Notes under the pieces: model-generated
What the model saw: only the letters and a program-made list of their open reading frames with translations
What the model was told of the DNA's origin: nothing
The model's database searches: none
Part shown: positions 57,135 to 64,000 of the stretch, piece by piece
Layout: each line of letters begins with the position of its first letter
Numbering within the stretch: position 1 is the first letter of the stretch
DNA from: Cybelea sp963723485
GTDB taxonomy: Bacteria; Vulcanimicrobiota; Vulcanimicrobiia; Vulcanimicrobiales; Vulcanimicrobiaceae
Assembly: GCA_963723485.1 (NCBI GenBank)
Contig: CAVRQS010000003.1
Location: 62,001 to 126,000, forward strand
Direction: 5' to 3'
Length of the DNA: 64,000 nt
Position numbers and translations under genes: made by a program

Positions 57135-58469
57135 TTGAACACCGACCCCGTTCGAAGTAGCCCCGAAAGCCTGCCGTACCAGATCGTCGCCCTCGTCGTG
57201 CTGGTCATCTTGGCGGCCTTCTTCGCAGCCGCCGAGGCGGCACTCGTTTCGATCTCGCGTCTGCGCGCGCGCGCCATCGCCGAGCGCAAGGTCCGCGGCG
57301 CCCAGAACCTCGTGTCCCTCGTCGACGACAGGAACCGCTTTCTAACATCCATCTTGGTGGGAAACACCGTCGTGCTGCTCGCCGGCTCGTCGCTTGCCAC
57401 CTACGCAGCGATCGAGGTGGGGCTGCCCAGCGCGGCCGTGCTCTCGACGATCGTGATGACCGTCGTGTTCTTGCTCTTTGGCGAGATCATCCCCAAGACG
57501 ATCGCCACGGGCGACAGCGAGCGCTGGGCCCTGCGCCTGGCGTTGCCGACATTCTACGTCTCCTTCATACTGGCGCCGATCGCGCGAACGTTCCAGGTCC
57601 TGACCGACGTTCTCTTGCGCCTCTTCCGCATCCGGCACGGGCAGCACACCTTCGTGACCGAAGAGGACATACGCACGTTGGTCAACGTCGGCGCCGAGCA
57701 GCGCGTCATCGAAGAGCAGGAGCGGGAGCTGATCCATTCCGTGATGGAGTTCGGCGACACGATCGTGCGCGAGGTCATGAAGCCGCGGCCCGAGATGGTC
57801 GCCGTGTCGCTGGACGACTCGCCGCGGCGCGTGCTCGACGTCGTGATCGCGGAAGGTTACTCCAAACTGCCCGTCTATCAGGAGTCAAAGGACGACATCG
57901 TCGGCGTGATTCATGATCGCGAGCTGCTCGTGGCCCTCGCAAACGGCTCGCTCGCGCACACCAGCGTGCGGCTCCTGATGCGGCCCGCGGTCCACGTGCC
58001 GGAGACGAAGAAGATCGCGGACCTGCTGCGCGAGATGCAGCGTGATAAATTCTCGCTGGCGATCGTCGTCGACGAATACGGGGGCACGGCGGGCCTCGTG
58101 ACGATGGAGGATCTGCTGGAGGAGATCGTCGGCGAGATCCGCGACGAGCATGACGCCGACGAGCAGGAGCCGATCACTTTGGTTTCCGACACGGAGGCCG
58201 TCGTCGAAGCCGGCGTCAACGTCGAAGACGTCAACGCGAAGCTCGGCACGGAGCTGCCCACGGAAGACTTCGAGACGATCGGCGGCTACACGGTTGGGCT
58301 CTTCGGGCGCCTTCCGAACGAGGGCGAGGAGGTCGACGCGAACGAGCACACGCGGCTGCGCGTCGATCGGAAGCATGGCCGGCGCATCTTGACGGTTCGC
58401 ATCTACACCAACGGCAGCATCACGCGGCCGCAGGAATCCGAGGGCTCTGACGCAGCCGCGCGCCTATAA
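57135..58469 (+). CDS. CNNM/CorC-type transporter (hemolysin family) with CBS domains
   Basis: A 444-residue protein. The membrane DUF21/CNNM domain has LAAFFAAAEAALVSISRLRA and FGEIIPKTIATGDSERWALR; two CBS domains follow (SVMEFGDTIVREVMKPRPEM; VDEYGGTAGLVTMEDLLEEI) and a CorC_HlyC domain. The family moves Mg2+ or Co2+ out of the cell. The TTG at 57135 was taken; no Shine-Dalgarno exists, but a -10 box lies 9 bases upstream. Confidence 0.9.
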   Translation: MNTDPVRSSPESLPYQIVALVVLVILAAFFAAAEAALVSISRLRARAIAERKVRGAQNLVSLVDDRNRFLTSILVGNTVVLLAGSSLATYAAIEVGLPSAAVLSTIVMTVVFLLFGEIIPKTIATGDSERWALRLALPTFYVSFILAPIARTFQVLTDVLLRLFRIRHGQHTFVTEEDIRTLVNVGAEQRVIEEQERELIHSVMEFGDTIVREVMKPRPEMVAVSLDDSPRRVLDVVIAEGYSKLPVYQESKDDIVGVIHDRELLVALANGSLAHTSVRLLMRPAVHVPETKKIADLLREMQRDKFSLAIVVDEYGGTAGLVTMEDLLEEIVGEIRDEHDADEQEPITLVSDTEAVVEAGVNVEDVNAKLGTELPTEDFETIGGYTVGLFGRLPNEGEEVDANEHTRLRVDRKHGRRILTVRIYTNGSITRPQESEGSDAAARL

Positions 58470-59187
58470 GACGCGCGGCGTCATCTTGCGCGGACGGCAG
58501 CTGGGTGAGGCCGACCGCATCCTGACGTTCTTCACGCGCGAACGCGGCAAGCTCGAAGCGGTCGCCAAGGGCGTCCGCCGCACGCGCAGCCATTTCGCGG
58601 GACGCCTCGAGTTCGCCAACGAGTGCGACTTCGTGATGCATCGCGGCCGTTCGCTCGACGTCGTCGTTTCGGCGGAGATCCTGCGGGCACCGTGGACTCG
58701 CTTGGTCGAGCCGGAACGGTATGCCGTTGCCTCAGCCGTGGCGGAGATCATCGACGCCTTCTGCGAGCCGGACTTGGCGCTGCCCGACGTCTACGAACTC
58801 TTGGTAAGCGCAATCGCGGCCGTCGCGGCCTCGCCGGCGCCCCGCGAGCTGCTGCCGCGTTTCTCGCTGCGGCTGCTGGAGATGCTCGGGCTGGCGCCCC
58901 CGCTCGACGAGTGCGTTCACTGCGGCAAGCCGCTGGGCGAGGGACCCGCGTGGCTGGACGCCGCCGCGGGCGGTCTGCTCGATGCGCCCTGCCGCGAGCG
59001 CTGGCGCGACCTTCCCGAAATGGCCCCCGAGGATCTGCAGAACCTCCGGGCCATCTCGCGGCCCAAGGGGGGCGCCGCCATGCTGCGCGCCACGCCGCGG
59101 GCCGCGCGCGCCACCGAGGAGCTGGTCTCGCATCACCTCGGGCGCCGCCCGAAGGCGCTGGCGGCGCTGGGCATCTTCGAGGGATGA
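58447..59187 (+). CDS. recO: DNA repair protein RecO, probable CTG start
   Basis: A 246-residue mediator that loads RecA with RecR. The OB-fold begins QPRAYKTRGVILRGRQLGEA, standard for RecO, and continues RILTFFTRERGKLEAVAKGV. Reading from the first canonical start (TTG, 58486) would delete AYKTRGVI, the first strand; the only suitable codon upstream is a CTG (58447-58449), 23 bases inside cnnM. The zinc site CVHCGKPLGEG...APCRER has three Cys instead of the usual four. Confidence 0.9.
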   Translation: MTQPRAYKTRGVILRGRQLGEADRILTFFTRERGKLEAVAKGVRRTRSHFAGRLEFANECDFVMHRGRSLDVVVSAEILRAPWTRLVEPERYAVASAVAEIIDAFCEPDLALPDVYELLVSAIAAVAASPAPRELLPRFSLRLLEMLGLAPPLDECVHCGKPLGEGPAWLDAAAGGLLDAPCRERWRDLPEMAPEDLQNLRAISRPKGGAAMLRATPRAARATEELVSHHLGRRPKALAALGIFEG

Positions 59188-59603
59188 TCATGGCGCTCGA
59201 CGTCGGCAGCAAGCGGATCGGCGTCGCAGTGGCCGATCCGGCTGGAAGCTTCGCGTTGCCCGTGGCGACGATCGAACGAACCAACCGGCGCGCGGACCTC
59301 GCTGCAATCAAGAGCCACCTCGAGGCGTACGGCGTCGATGAGCTCGTGGTGGGCGATCCGCTGACGCTCGCGGGCGAGCGCGGCATCGCCGCGCAGGCGA
59401 TGGAGCCGTTCGTCGATGGCCTGCGCGAGATCTTTTCCGGAACGATCCATCGCGTCGACGAACGCATGACGACGGCGCAGGCGACGAAGAGCCTCATCGC
59501 GGCGGACATACCCGGACGCCGGCGCCGTCAGGTCGTCGATCGCGTCGCGGCGGCGCTGATCCTCGAGACGTTTTTGGCGCGCCGTCGCAATCCGCCGCGG
59601 TGA
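59184..59603 (+). CDS. ruvX: Holliday junction resolvase-like RuvX (YqgF)
   Basis: A 139-residue RNase H-fold nuclease. MALDVGSKRIGVAVADPAGS (first Asp), ELVVGDPLTLAGERG and VDERMTTAQATKSLI (Glu, then the conserved TT) are the active-site blocks. It processes 16S rRNA precursors and may resolve junctions. The ATG overlaps the recO stop. A second ATG two codons on is possible. Confidence 0.93.
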   Translation: MIMALDVGSKRIGVAVADPAGSFALPVATIERTNRRADLAAIKSHLEAYGVDELVVGDPLTLAGERGIAAQAMEPFVDGLREIFSGTIHRVDERMTTAQATKSLIAADIPGRRRRQVVDRVAAALILETFLARRRNPPR

Positions 59604-60595
59604 CGATCGTCCGGCGGCTCCAGGTCGCGGCCGTTATCTGCATGGTCGCGTTGTTCGCGGCGGCGGCAGCGGCCGGCTACGTGCTTTACGGTGACCGCTC
59701 GCATCCGGCCGCCGCGACGCAAGTCATCATTGCGCGCGGCTCCACGTTCGACGAGATCGCTCGCCGCCTGGCGGAAAACGGCATCGTGAGCAACGTCTGG
59801 ACGTTTCGAATCCTGGCGCGGCTGCGCAAACAAGATGTCGCGGTGCGCGCCGGCGAGTATCGTTTCGCTCCGCACCTGACGCAGGACGCCGTACTGCGCG
59901 CGCTCGTCAGCGGCGGCGCCCAGGTCGCGGCCTGGGTGGCGATCCCCGAGGGCTTCAGCGCCGCTCAGGTTGCGGCTCGATTCGAAGAGGCCGGAATCGG
60001 TCCGGCGCTCGCGTACTATCGCGAGTTCATGCACGATGCGATCGTCGTCGACGGCACGCGTACAAAAAACCTCGAGGGATTTCTCTTCCCGAGCACCTAC
60101 CTCGTCCCGCTCGGGGCCGCGCCGTCGCAGGCGGCGGGCATGTTGACGTCTCAGTTCCTGCGGGAGCTCCCTGCGGACGCCGCGCGCAGGTCCCGCGCCC
60201 TGCGCGTCAGCGTCCCTCAGGCCGTAACCGTCGCATCGCTCGTGGAGCGCGAGGCCAAAAGCGACGAGGACCGCCCGAAGATCGCCGCAGTGATTTATAA
60301 CCGGCTAACATTGGGAATGCCCCTGCAGGTCGATGCCACGATCGAATATGCGCTCCCCAAGCATAAGAGCGAACTGTCGTTTGCGGATTTGAAGATCGAC
60401 TCGCCGTACAACACGTACGTTCACGCCGGCCTGCCTCCGACGCCGATCGCCAATCCGGGGCTGCCCTCGCTGGAGGCCGCGCTGCATCCAGCGAAAGGCG
60501 ACGATCTCTACTACGTCTATTGCGGCAACGGACGCCACGCATTCGCCAAGACGCTGGCGGAGCACCAGGCCAATGTGGCTCGGTGCCTGCATTAG
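59600..60595 (+). CDS. mltG: Endolytic transglycosylase MltG
   Basis: A 331-residue membrane-anchored enzyme that cuts glycan strands and sets their length. One N-terminal helix (about 8-30), a LysM-like part (VIIARGSTFDEIARRLAENG), then VASLVEREAKSDEDRPKIAA with the catalytic Glu and IDSPYNTYVHAGLPPTPIAN. The GTG start overlaps the ruvX stop. The ruvX-mltG order is widespread. Confidence 0.94.
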   Translation: MTIVRRLQVAAVICMVALFAAAAAAGYVLYGDRSHPAAATQVIIARGSTFDEIARRLAENGIVSNVWTFRILARLRKQDVAVRAGEYRFAPHLTQDAVLRALVSGGAQVAAWVAIPEGFSAAQVAARFEEAGIGPALAYYREFMHDAIVVDGTRTKNLEGFLFPSTYLVPLGAAPSQAAGMLTSQFLRELPADAARRSRALRVSVPQAVTVASLVEREAKSDEDRPKIAAVIYNRLTLGMPLQVDATIEYALPKHKSELSFADLKIDSPYNTYVHAGLPPTPIANPGLPSLEAALHPAKGDDLYYVYCGNGRHAFAKTLAEHQANVARCLH

Positions 60596-60619
60596 ATCGG
60601 CGGAAGAAGGACCGTGAAA

Positions 60620-60889
60620 ATGGAGTTGAGCGAGGTGCTCCACGTCCAGACCAGCGACGGCGCGTCGTACGATTTCGAAGTCGTGGGCATACTGGAAGAT
60701 CCCGACGCCGCAACCTCCTACGCCGTGCTTTGGAGCGAAGGCGCCGGTAACGGCGAGGGCCAGTTTATCGTTACGGATTCGGCGGGGAACATTTTGGAAG
60801 ACGAGGACCTCGCGCAGCGCGTACTCGACGAGTTCCTCGAGTATGCGGAAGAAGAGCACGGCAACGAGCCGTCCGAGGAGAAAGAATAA
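60620..60889 (+). CDS. DUF1292 family protein
   Basis: An 89-residue acidic protein. VQTSDGASYDFEVVGILEDP, SYAVLWSEG and DEDLAQRVLDEFLEYAEEEH are the DUF1292 pattern seen beside ruvX in Firmicutes and others (YrzB). The function is unknown. The ATG at 60620 lies 9 bases after AAGGA; a GTG at 60614 would be too close. Confidence 0.8.
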   Translation: MELSEVLHVQTSDGASYDFEVVGILEDPDAATSYAVLWSEGAGNGEGQFIVTDSAGNILEDEDLAQRVLDEFLEYAEEEHGNEPSEEKE

Positions 60890-62025
60890 TTCGCGTTCTA
60901 TTCCTGTCCGCTAGCGTCGGCGTCGGACACGTATCGGCCGCCAATGCCGTTCGCGCCGCGCTGTGCGCTCGCGAGCCATCCGCACGAACGACCGTCGTCG
61001 ACTCGTATGACTACGCCGCGCTGGTCGTGTCGCGCGTCGTTTCCGACGGCTACCTGCGGATGGTGAAGACGATTCCCCAGATGTATCGCTATATCTACGA
61101 TCGCGCGGAGCGCGCGACCGAGGTGGGCCGCTTTCGCACGTGGGCGCACCAGTTCACGGCGGCCAACCTGCGTCCGCTCATGCTGCGCGAGCGGCCCCAG
61201 GCCGTCGTATGCACGCACGCATTTCCGAGCGGAGCGATGGCCGAGTACAAGCGCTCGTTCGCCGACGCGCCGCCGGTCGTCTCGATCGTCACGGACTTCG
61301 CAGTTCACGGCTTCTGGGTGCATCAAAACATCGACCGGTACGTCGTCGCAAACGACAGCCTGAACGACGCGCTGACCGCTCGCGGCGTCGCGCGCGAAAG
61401 GATCAGCGCGACGGGAATCCCGGTGCGGCCGGAGTTCGCGCCACGCTCCGATTCGCGCGCCGCACTGCGCGAGCGTCTCGACTTGCCGCAAAACCGCAAG
61501 CTTGCACTGCTCATGGGCGGAGGGCTCGGGATCGCGCCGCTGGAGCGCATGCTGTCCGTGCTGAGCTCCGTGCGCGCCCCGCTCGCGGCGGTCGTCGTCG
61601 CGGGCAGGAACGCACGCATCGAGCATCGGCTCGTGCGCGCCGCCGAGTCCGTCGCCTATCCCGTTCGCGCGCTCCGTTTCGTCGGAAACGTTTACGACTA
61701 CATGCACGCCGCGGACGTGCTCGTCACCAAGCCGGGCGGGCTCAGCACGGCGGAGGCGCTGGTCGCGCAGGTCCCAATGGTGCTGTGCAAGCCGCTGCCC
61801 GGGCAAGAGGAGCGCAACGCGCGCGTGCTCGTCGACGCCGGAGCGGCGCTGCGTACGCGGCGCATCGATGAGCTGCCCGAGGCGATCGACGCCGTGCTGT
61901 CGGACCCGGCGCTACGCGCGAGCCTCCTCTCCGCCGCGGGCCGGCTCAGCCGTCCCAACGCGGCCGCCGATGCAGCGGCAATGATCGCGCGCCTGGTACA
62001 AGATCGAAAGGAGATCGTCGCATGA
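60889..62025 (+). CDS. MGDG-synthase-like glycosyltransferase, probable ATT start
   Basis: A 378-residue GT-B enzyme. It opens (M)RVLFLSASVGVGHVSAANA, the lipid/nucleotide loop of monogalactosyl-diacylglycerol synthases, with FVGNVYDYMHAADVLVTKPG and GLSTAEALVAQVPMVLCKPL for UDP-sugar binding in the second domain. It would glycosylate diacylglycerol in the membrane. No ATG, GTG or TTG exists upstream in frame after the TAA at 60748; the ATT (60889-60891) shares an A with the preceding stop, as in TAATG. The first canonical codon (GTG, 61027) would remove the loop. Confidence 0.88.
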   Translation: MRVLFLSASVGVGHVSAANAVRAALCAREPSARTTVVDSYDYAALVVSRVVSDGYLRMVKTIPQMYRYIYDRAERATEVGRFRTWAHQFTAANLRPLMLRERPQAVVCTHAFPSGAMAEYKRSFADAPPVVSIVTDFAVHGFWVHQNIDRYVVANDSLNDALTARGVARERISATGIPVRPEFAPRSDSRAALRERLDLPQNRKLALLMGGGLGIAPLERMLSVLSSVRAPLAAVVVAGRNARIEHRLVRAAESVAYPVRALRFVGNVYDYMHAADVLVTKPGGLSTAEALVAQVPMVLCKPLPGQEERNARVLVDAGAALRTRRIDELPEAIDAVLSDPALRASLLSAAGRLSRPNAAADAAAMIARLVQDRKEIVA

Positions 62026-62558
62026 ACCTTCCTTCGTCACGGGTCTACGGCGGATGGCTCGCGCTCGTACGCGTGCTCACCGGGCTCATCTGGCTGATCC
62101 ACGGCATTCCAAAGTTCACGAACAGCAGCGCGTTCATGCCGCCATCCGGCTTCATCGTGAGTTACGTGCAGGAAGGCATCGGAAAGACGGCCGGCCCGTA
62201 TCACGACTTTCTCGTCGGCGTCGTGCAGCCGAACATCGGGATCTTTGCCGAGCTCGTGCGCCTTGGCGAGGTCTGCGTCGGAATATCGCTCGTGCTCGGA
62301 CTCTTCACGCGGCTCGGCGCGCTCTTCGGCATTCTGCTGCCATTGGATTACATGGCAGCGCGCGGCGCGCTGACGACGTTCACCGATTGGTCGACGGTCG
62401 ATGCCTGCATGGCGCTGCTCTCCGCAATCAGCCTCGTGCTGCCGACCGGCCGGGTGGCGGGCCTCGACGCGTTCTTCACGCGTCGGCGCGGTGCGACCAA
62501 GGTGGTTCCGGAGGTCGTGCCCGAGCGGCCCCTGGATCGGCCGACGGCACCTCCGTAA
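62022..62558 (+). CDS. DoxX family membrane protein
   Basis: A 178-residue protein with four hydrophobic helices: ALVRVLTGLIWLIHGIPKF, then FAELVRLGEVCVGISLVLGL (the conserved E near the second helix), LGALFGILLPLDYMAARGAL and a fourth helix. DoxX proteins are quinol-linked or redox membrane proteins of varied function. It overlaps the glycosyltransferase by 4 bases (ATGA), ending this cluster. Confidence 0.8.
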   Translation: MNLPSSRVYGGWLALVRVLTGLIWLIHGIPKFTNSSAFMPPSGFIVSYVQEGIGKTAGPYHDFLVGVVQPNIGIFAELVRLGEVCVGISLVLGLFTRLGALFGILLPLDYMAARGALTTFTDWSTVDACMALLSAISLVLPTGRVAGLDAFFTRRRGATKVVPEVVPERPLDRPTAPP

Positions 62559-63443
62559 GCCTCACGGGGCAGCGCTTTGGCGGTGGCGGAGCTTCCGAGT
62601 GTCGAGCCCTAAAACGCGGGACACGACGCTGCAACAGCGGACCCAGCAAGGAGATCCTCATTGGAGTGACCCCTGCCGGGCTAGACGCCCGATAAGCGTC
62701 GGAACTTGCCCCGGTTGACGTGATCGCTGTTTCAGATAGGTTAGGCGTGTTTAGCTTGCCGGCGTTTCAGATATCGGCGGTTCCAAGTACCGTCGGACTG
62801 TCCGATGCGAGACTCGTCGGATTCACGTTGCTTAGAGGTTCATCAGGAGCAGGTAAGCCATGGATTGGCGCAGGGTCGCATGTCTTAACCGCGTTGACCA
62901 GCGATATTCGACAGGATTCGACCAGCCTTACGGCGCCGTCGTCAGTATCGCCAAGCGCTAAACTTCGCCTGGGTTCGGACTGAGCATCTGATTGGAGCGG
63001 CGATCACGCCGCGGATCTAGCTGCACACGATTGAAGCGCTTCAAGAACGCGCAGCTGTCCACATTGGCGCGCTGCTTGCAAGTGCTGTAACGAGTGCCTT
63101 TCCGAAGCCGCTAGGGCCGTCTAAGGCCCCGTCGAGTCCGTGCCACGAGTCACCGACCGGACCCGGAATCAATGCACTCGCAAAATCGAGCGCTTCATCA
63201 TGGTAGCGCCAACGGGAATCGAATCTGATGGCGATCGTCCCGACAAGTGACGCGAAGTACCAACGGGCCCCGTAGAAAATGGTCCTTCGCTCGATCGCTG
63301 TCCCGACGCATACCCGCTAAAACCGAGTGATTTTGTACCGTCCGCGCCACAACGCTGCCACGCGGAGGGTGATCTGCGGCTCGCGCTTGATGTAGGCATG
63401 ACCACGGCATGAGGGCGGTACGGCCCCGCCGAAGTCGACAAAC
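62559..63443. other. Gene-poor, probably decayed stretch
   Basis: About 885 bases without a convincing intact gene, unusual in this dense window. It has stems GCAGCG/CGCTGC (62569-62632) enclosing GTGTC/GACAC (62599-62624) just after doxX, and short open frames in several phases that I cannot match. On the minus strand a 135-codon frame (63041-63445) with one internal TAG reads like coding sequence. Composition looks less biased than in the neighbours. It may be an old insertion or the edge of an island carrying the following HicBA pair. Confidence 0.5.
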
Positions 63444-63445
63444 AT
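63041..63445 (-). pseudogene. Possible broken gene with one internal TAG
   Basis: From an ATG (63443-63445) the frame gives MFVDFGGAVPPSCRGHAYIK to KITRF, a TAG at 63317-63319, then in the same frame RVCVGTAIERRTIFYGARWY to SAPMWTAARS and a TGA at 63041. The 42 and 91 sense codons read as plausible protein on both sides, but I recognise no family. It is divergent from hicB with a 2-base overlap, so the hicB promoter would lie inside it; that favours a relic. Confidence 0.3.
63395..63412. promoter_or_regulatory. Direct repeat upstream of hicB
   Basis: GGCATGA occurs at 63395-63401 and 63406-63412, 11 bases apart, about one helical turn. It lies 32-49 bases before the hicB ATG and could be the operator through which HicB represses the pair. 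Confidence 0.35.
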
Positions 63446-63680
63446 GGATGCCCGCTATGCAGTGGTGCTTGAACCTGACGAGGACGCCTTTCAGGTTATC
63501 GTGCCCGCATTTCCAGAGATCCACACTTTCGGCGTGACCGTTGAGGACGCGCTCGCCATGGCGCGCGACGCGATCGAGCTTTCGATCGCCGTGCGCCGCG
63601 ACGAAGGCACCGAGATTCCGCCCCCTGACGCGGACGAGGCTCGCCTTGAGACAGTGGCTGTAAATCCGCACGCCGCGTAG
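63444..63680 (+). CDS. hicB: HicB-family antitoxin
   Basis: A 78-residue protein. YAVVLEPDEDAFQVIVPAFP, then VEDALAMARDAIELSIAVRR and EIPPPDADE form the partial RNase H fold of HicB antitoxins. There is no clear C-terminal DNA-binding domain, as in short HicB forms. It precedes its toxin by 28 bases and would neutralise it by direct binding. Confidence 0.85.
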   Translation: MDARYAVVLEPDEDAFQVIVPAFPEIHTFGVTVEDALAMARDAIELSIAVRRDEGTEIPPPDADEARLETVAVNPHAA

Positions 63681-63708
63681 CGGGCTCCCGAGCCGCCCTC
63701 CCTAGCGC

Positions 63709-63933
63709 GTGAGCAAGCTTCCACAAGTTCGACCGGATCGGCTAGTCCGCGTTTTTCTACGCTCGGACTTCAAGCTGGTCCGGCAGACCGGTGCGCACTG
63801 CTTCTTGCGTCACGCGGACGGCCGCACGGTGAACATCCCGATGCACAAGGGTCGCGACGTTCCCCCAGGCACGCTGCGTGCGATTCTCGGAGACGCGAAG
63901 ATGAGTGCCGACGAACTTCGTGCGTTGCTATAG
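63709..63933 (+). CDS. hicA: HicA-family mRNA interferase toxin
   Basis: A 74-residue double-stranded-RNA-binding-like fold. SDFKLVRQTGAHCFLRHADG has the catalytic His in GAH (family GSH/GTH), followed by TVNIPMHKGRDVPPGTLRAI and a C-terminal helix. HicA cleaves mRNA and tmRNA when free of HicB. It starts at a GTG. The order antitoxin-toxin is the reverse of the E. coli hicAB. Confidence 0.85.
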   Translation: MSKLPQVRPDRLVRVFLRSDFKLVRQTGAHCFLRHADGRTVNIPMHKGRDVPPGTLRAILGDAKMSADELRALL

Positions 63934-64000
63934 CGGGCCAGCGATGGCAGCCCATTTCGGTCAACCCAAACAAAGTTACGGCAGGGTTTCGATCCGCGAG

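Noticed and set aside
62559..62720. SRP RNA gene after doxX
   Set aside because: The conserved GGAAGCAGCC-type apical loop of bacterial SRP RNA is absent.
62720..62983. 87-codon plus-strand frame in the gene-poor stretch
   Set aside because: No family resemblance, no ribosome binding site, Ser/Leu-rich composition unlike the neighbouring genes.
1..64000. CRISPR array
   Set aside because: No regularly spaced repeats of 23-40 bases; the dispersed short repeats are unevenly spaced.
1..64000. tRNA or rRNA genes
   Set aside because: No cloverleaf with a GTTCGA-type T-loop and acceptor stem, and no conserved rRNA segments were recognised in the gaps; a tRNAscan or Infernal run would settle it.

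Overview
The window is a piece of a high-GC, densely packed bacterial chromosome dominated by housekeeping genes. It holds the str operon (rpsL-rpsG-fusA-tuf-rpsJ), the S10/spc cluster from rplC to secY, adk-map-infA-rpmJ-rpsM, then rpsK-rpsD-rpoA-rplQ, and further on a long conserved cluster rpsU-yqeY-nfeD-floA-phoH-ybeY-dgkA-cnnM-recO-ruvX-mltG. Two proteins carry copper-amine-oxidase-type 'stalk' domains, and one of them is joined to what looks like an outer-membrane beta-barrel, which points to a two-membrane (diderm) cell. With the zinc-type ribosomal proteins and the multicopper oxidase, this gene content suggests a poorly cultured phylum such as Candidatus Eremiobacterota (WPS-2). That placement is inference from gene content only; no 16S rRNA gene is present to settle it.

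Layout. 1-3283: sodium:solute symporter with its DUF3311 partner, a DUF4870 membrane protein, an acyltransferase and a secreted protein of unknown function. 3414-8339: str operon behind a clear sigma-70-type promoter and a strongly structured leader. 8329-16014: an accessory block between rpsJ and rplC (MFS exporter, GNAT and a truncated VOC protein, a divergent HIT pair, a two-gene chromate transporter, an SRPBCC protein, a glutaryl-CoA-dehydrogenase-like enzyme and an aspartic protease with PDZ domain). 16023-28643: S10/spc genes to rpsM, with no rpmD between rpsE and rplO. 28651-32017: a second inserted block (nucleotidyltransferase, MFS, stalk/beta-barrel protein) ending in a terminator. 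32076-34607: rpsK-rpsD-rpoA-rplQ. 34622-46192: LuxE-like acyl-protein synthetase, multicopper oxidase, metY, leuCD-like genes, rpmE-prfA-prmC, DUF899 and a second MFS exporter. 46272-51191: pyrG, two glycosyltransferases and the second stalk protein. 51199-62558: HIT, rpsU and the long conserved cluster, finishing with an MGDG-synthase-like glycosyltransferase and DoxX. 62559-63443 is almost gene-free and looks decayed; it is followed by a HicBA toxin-antitoxin pair.

Genes are mostly joined by 1-20 base start/stop overlaps (ATGA, GTGA, TAATG), so translational coupling is the rule. Two observations stand out. Several genes have conserved N-termini that begin at a near-cognate codon (ATT, ATC or CTG), in most cases placed exactly where an ATG would sit in a stop/start overlap. 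Three genes or operons (leuC, rpmE, cnnM) have a good -10 hexamer ending exactly 9 bases before the start codon, suggesting leaderless transcripts. No CRISPR array, rRNA, tRNA, prophage or insertion sequence was recognised.
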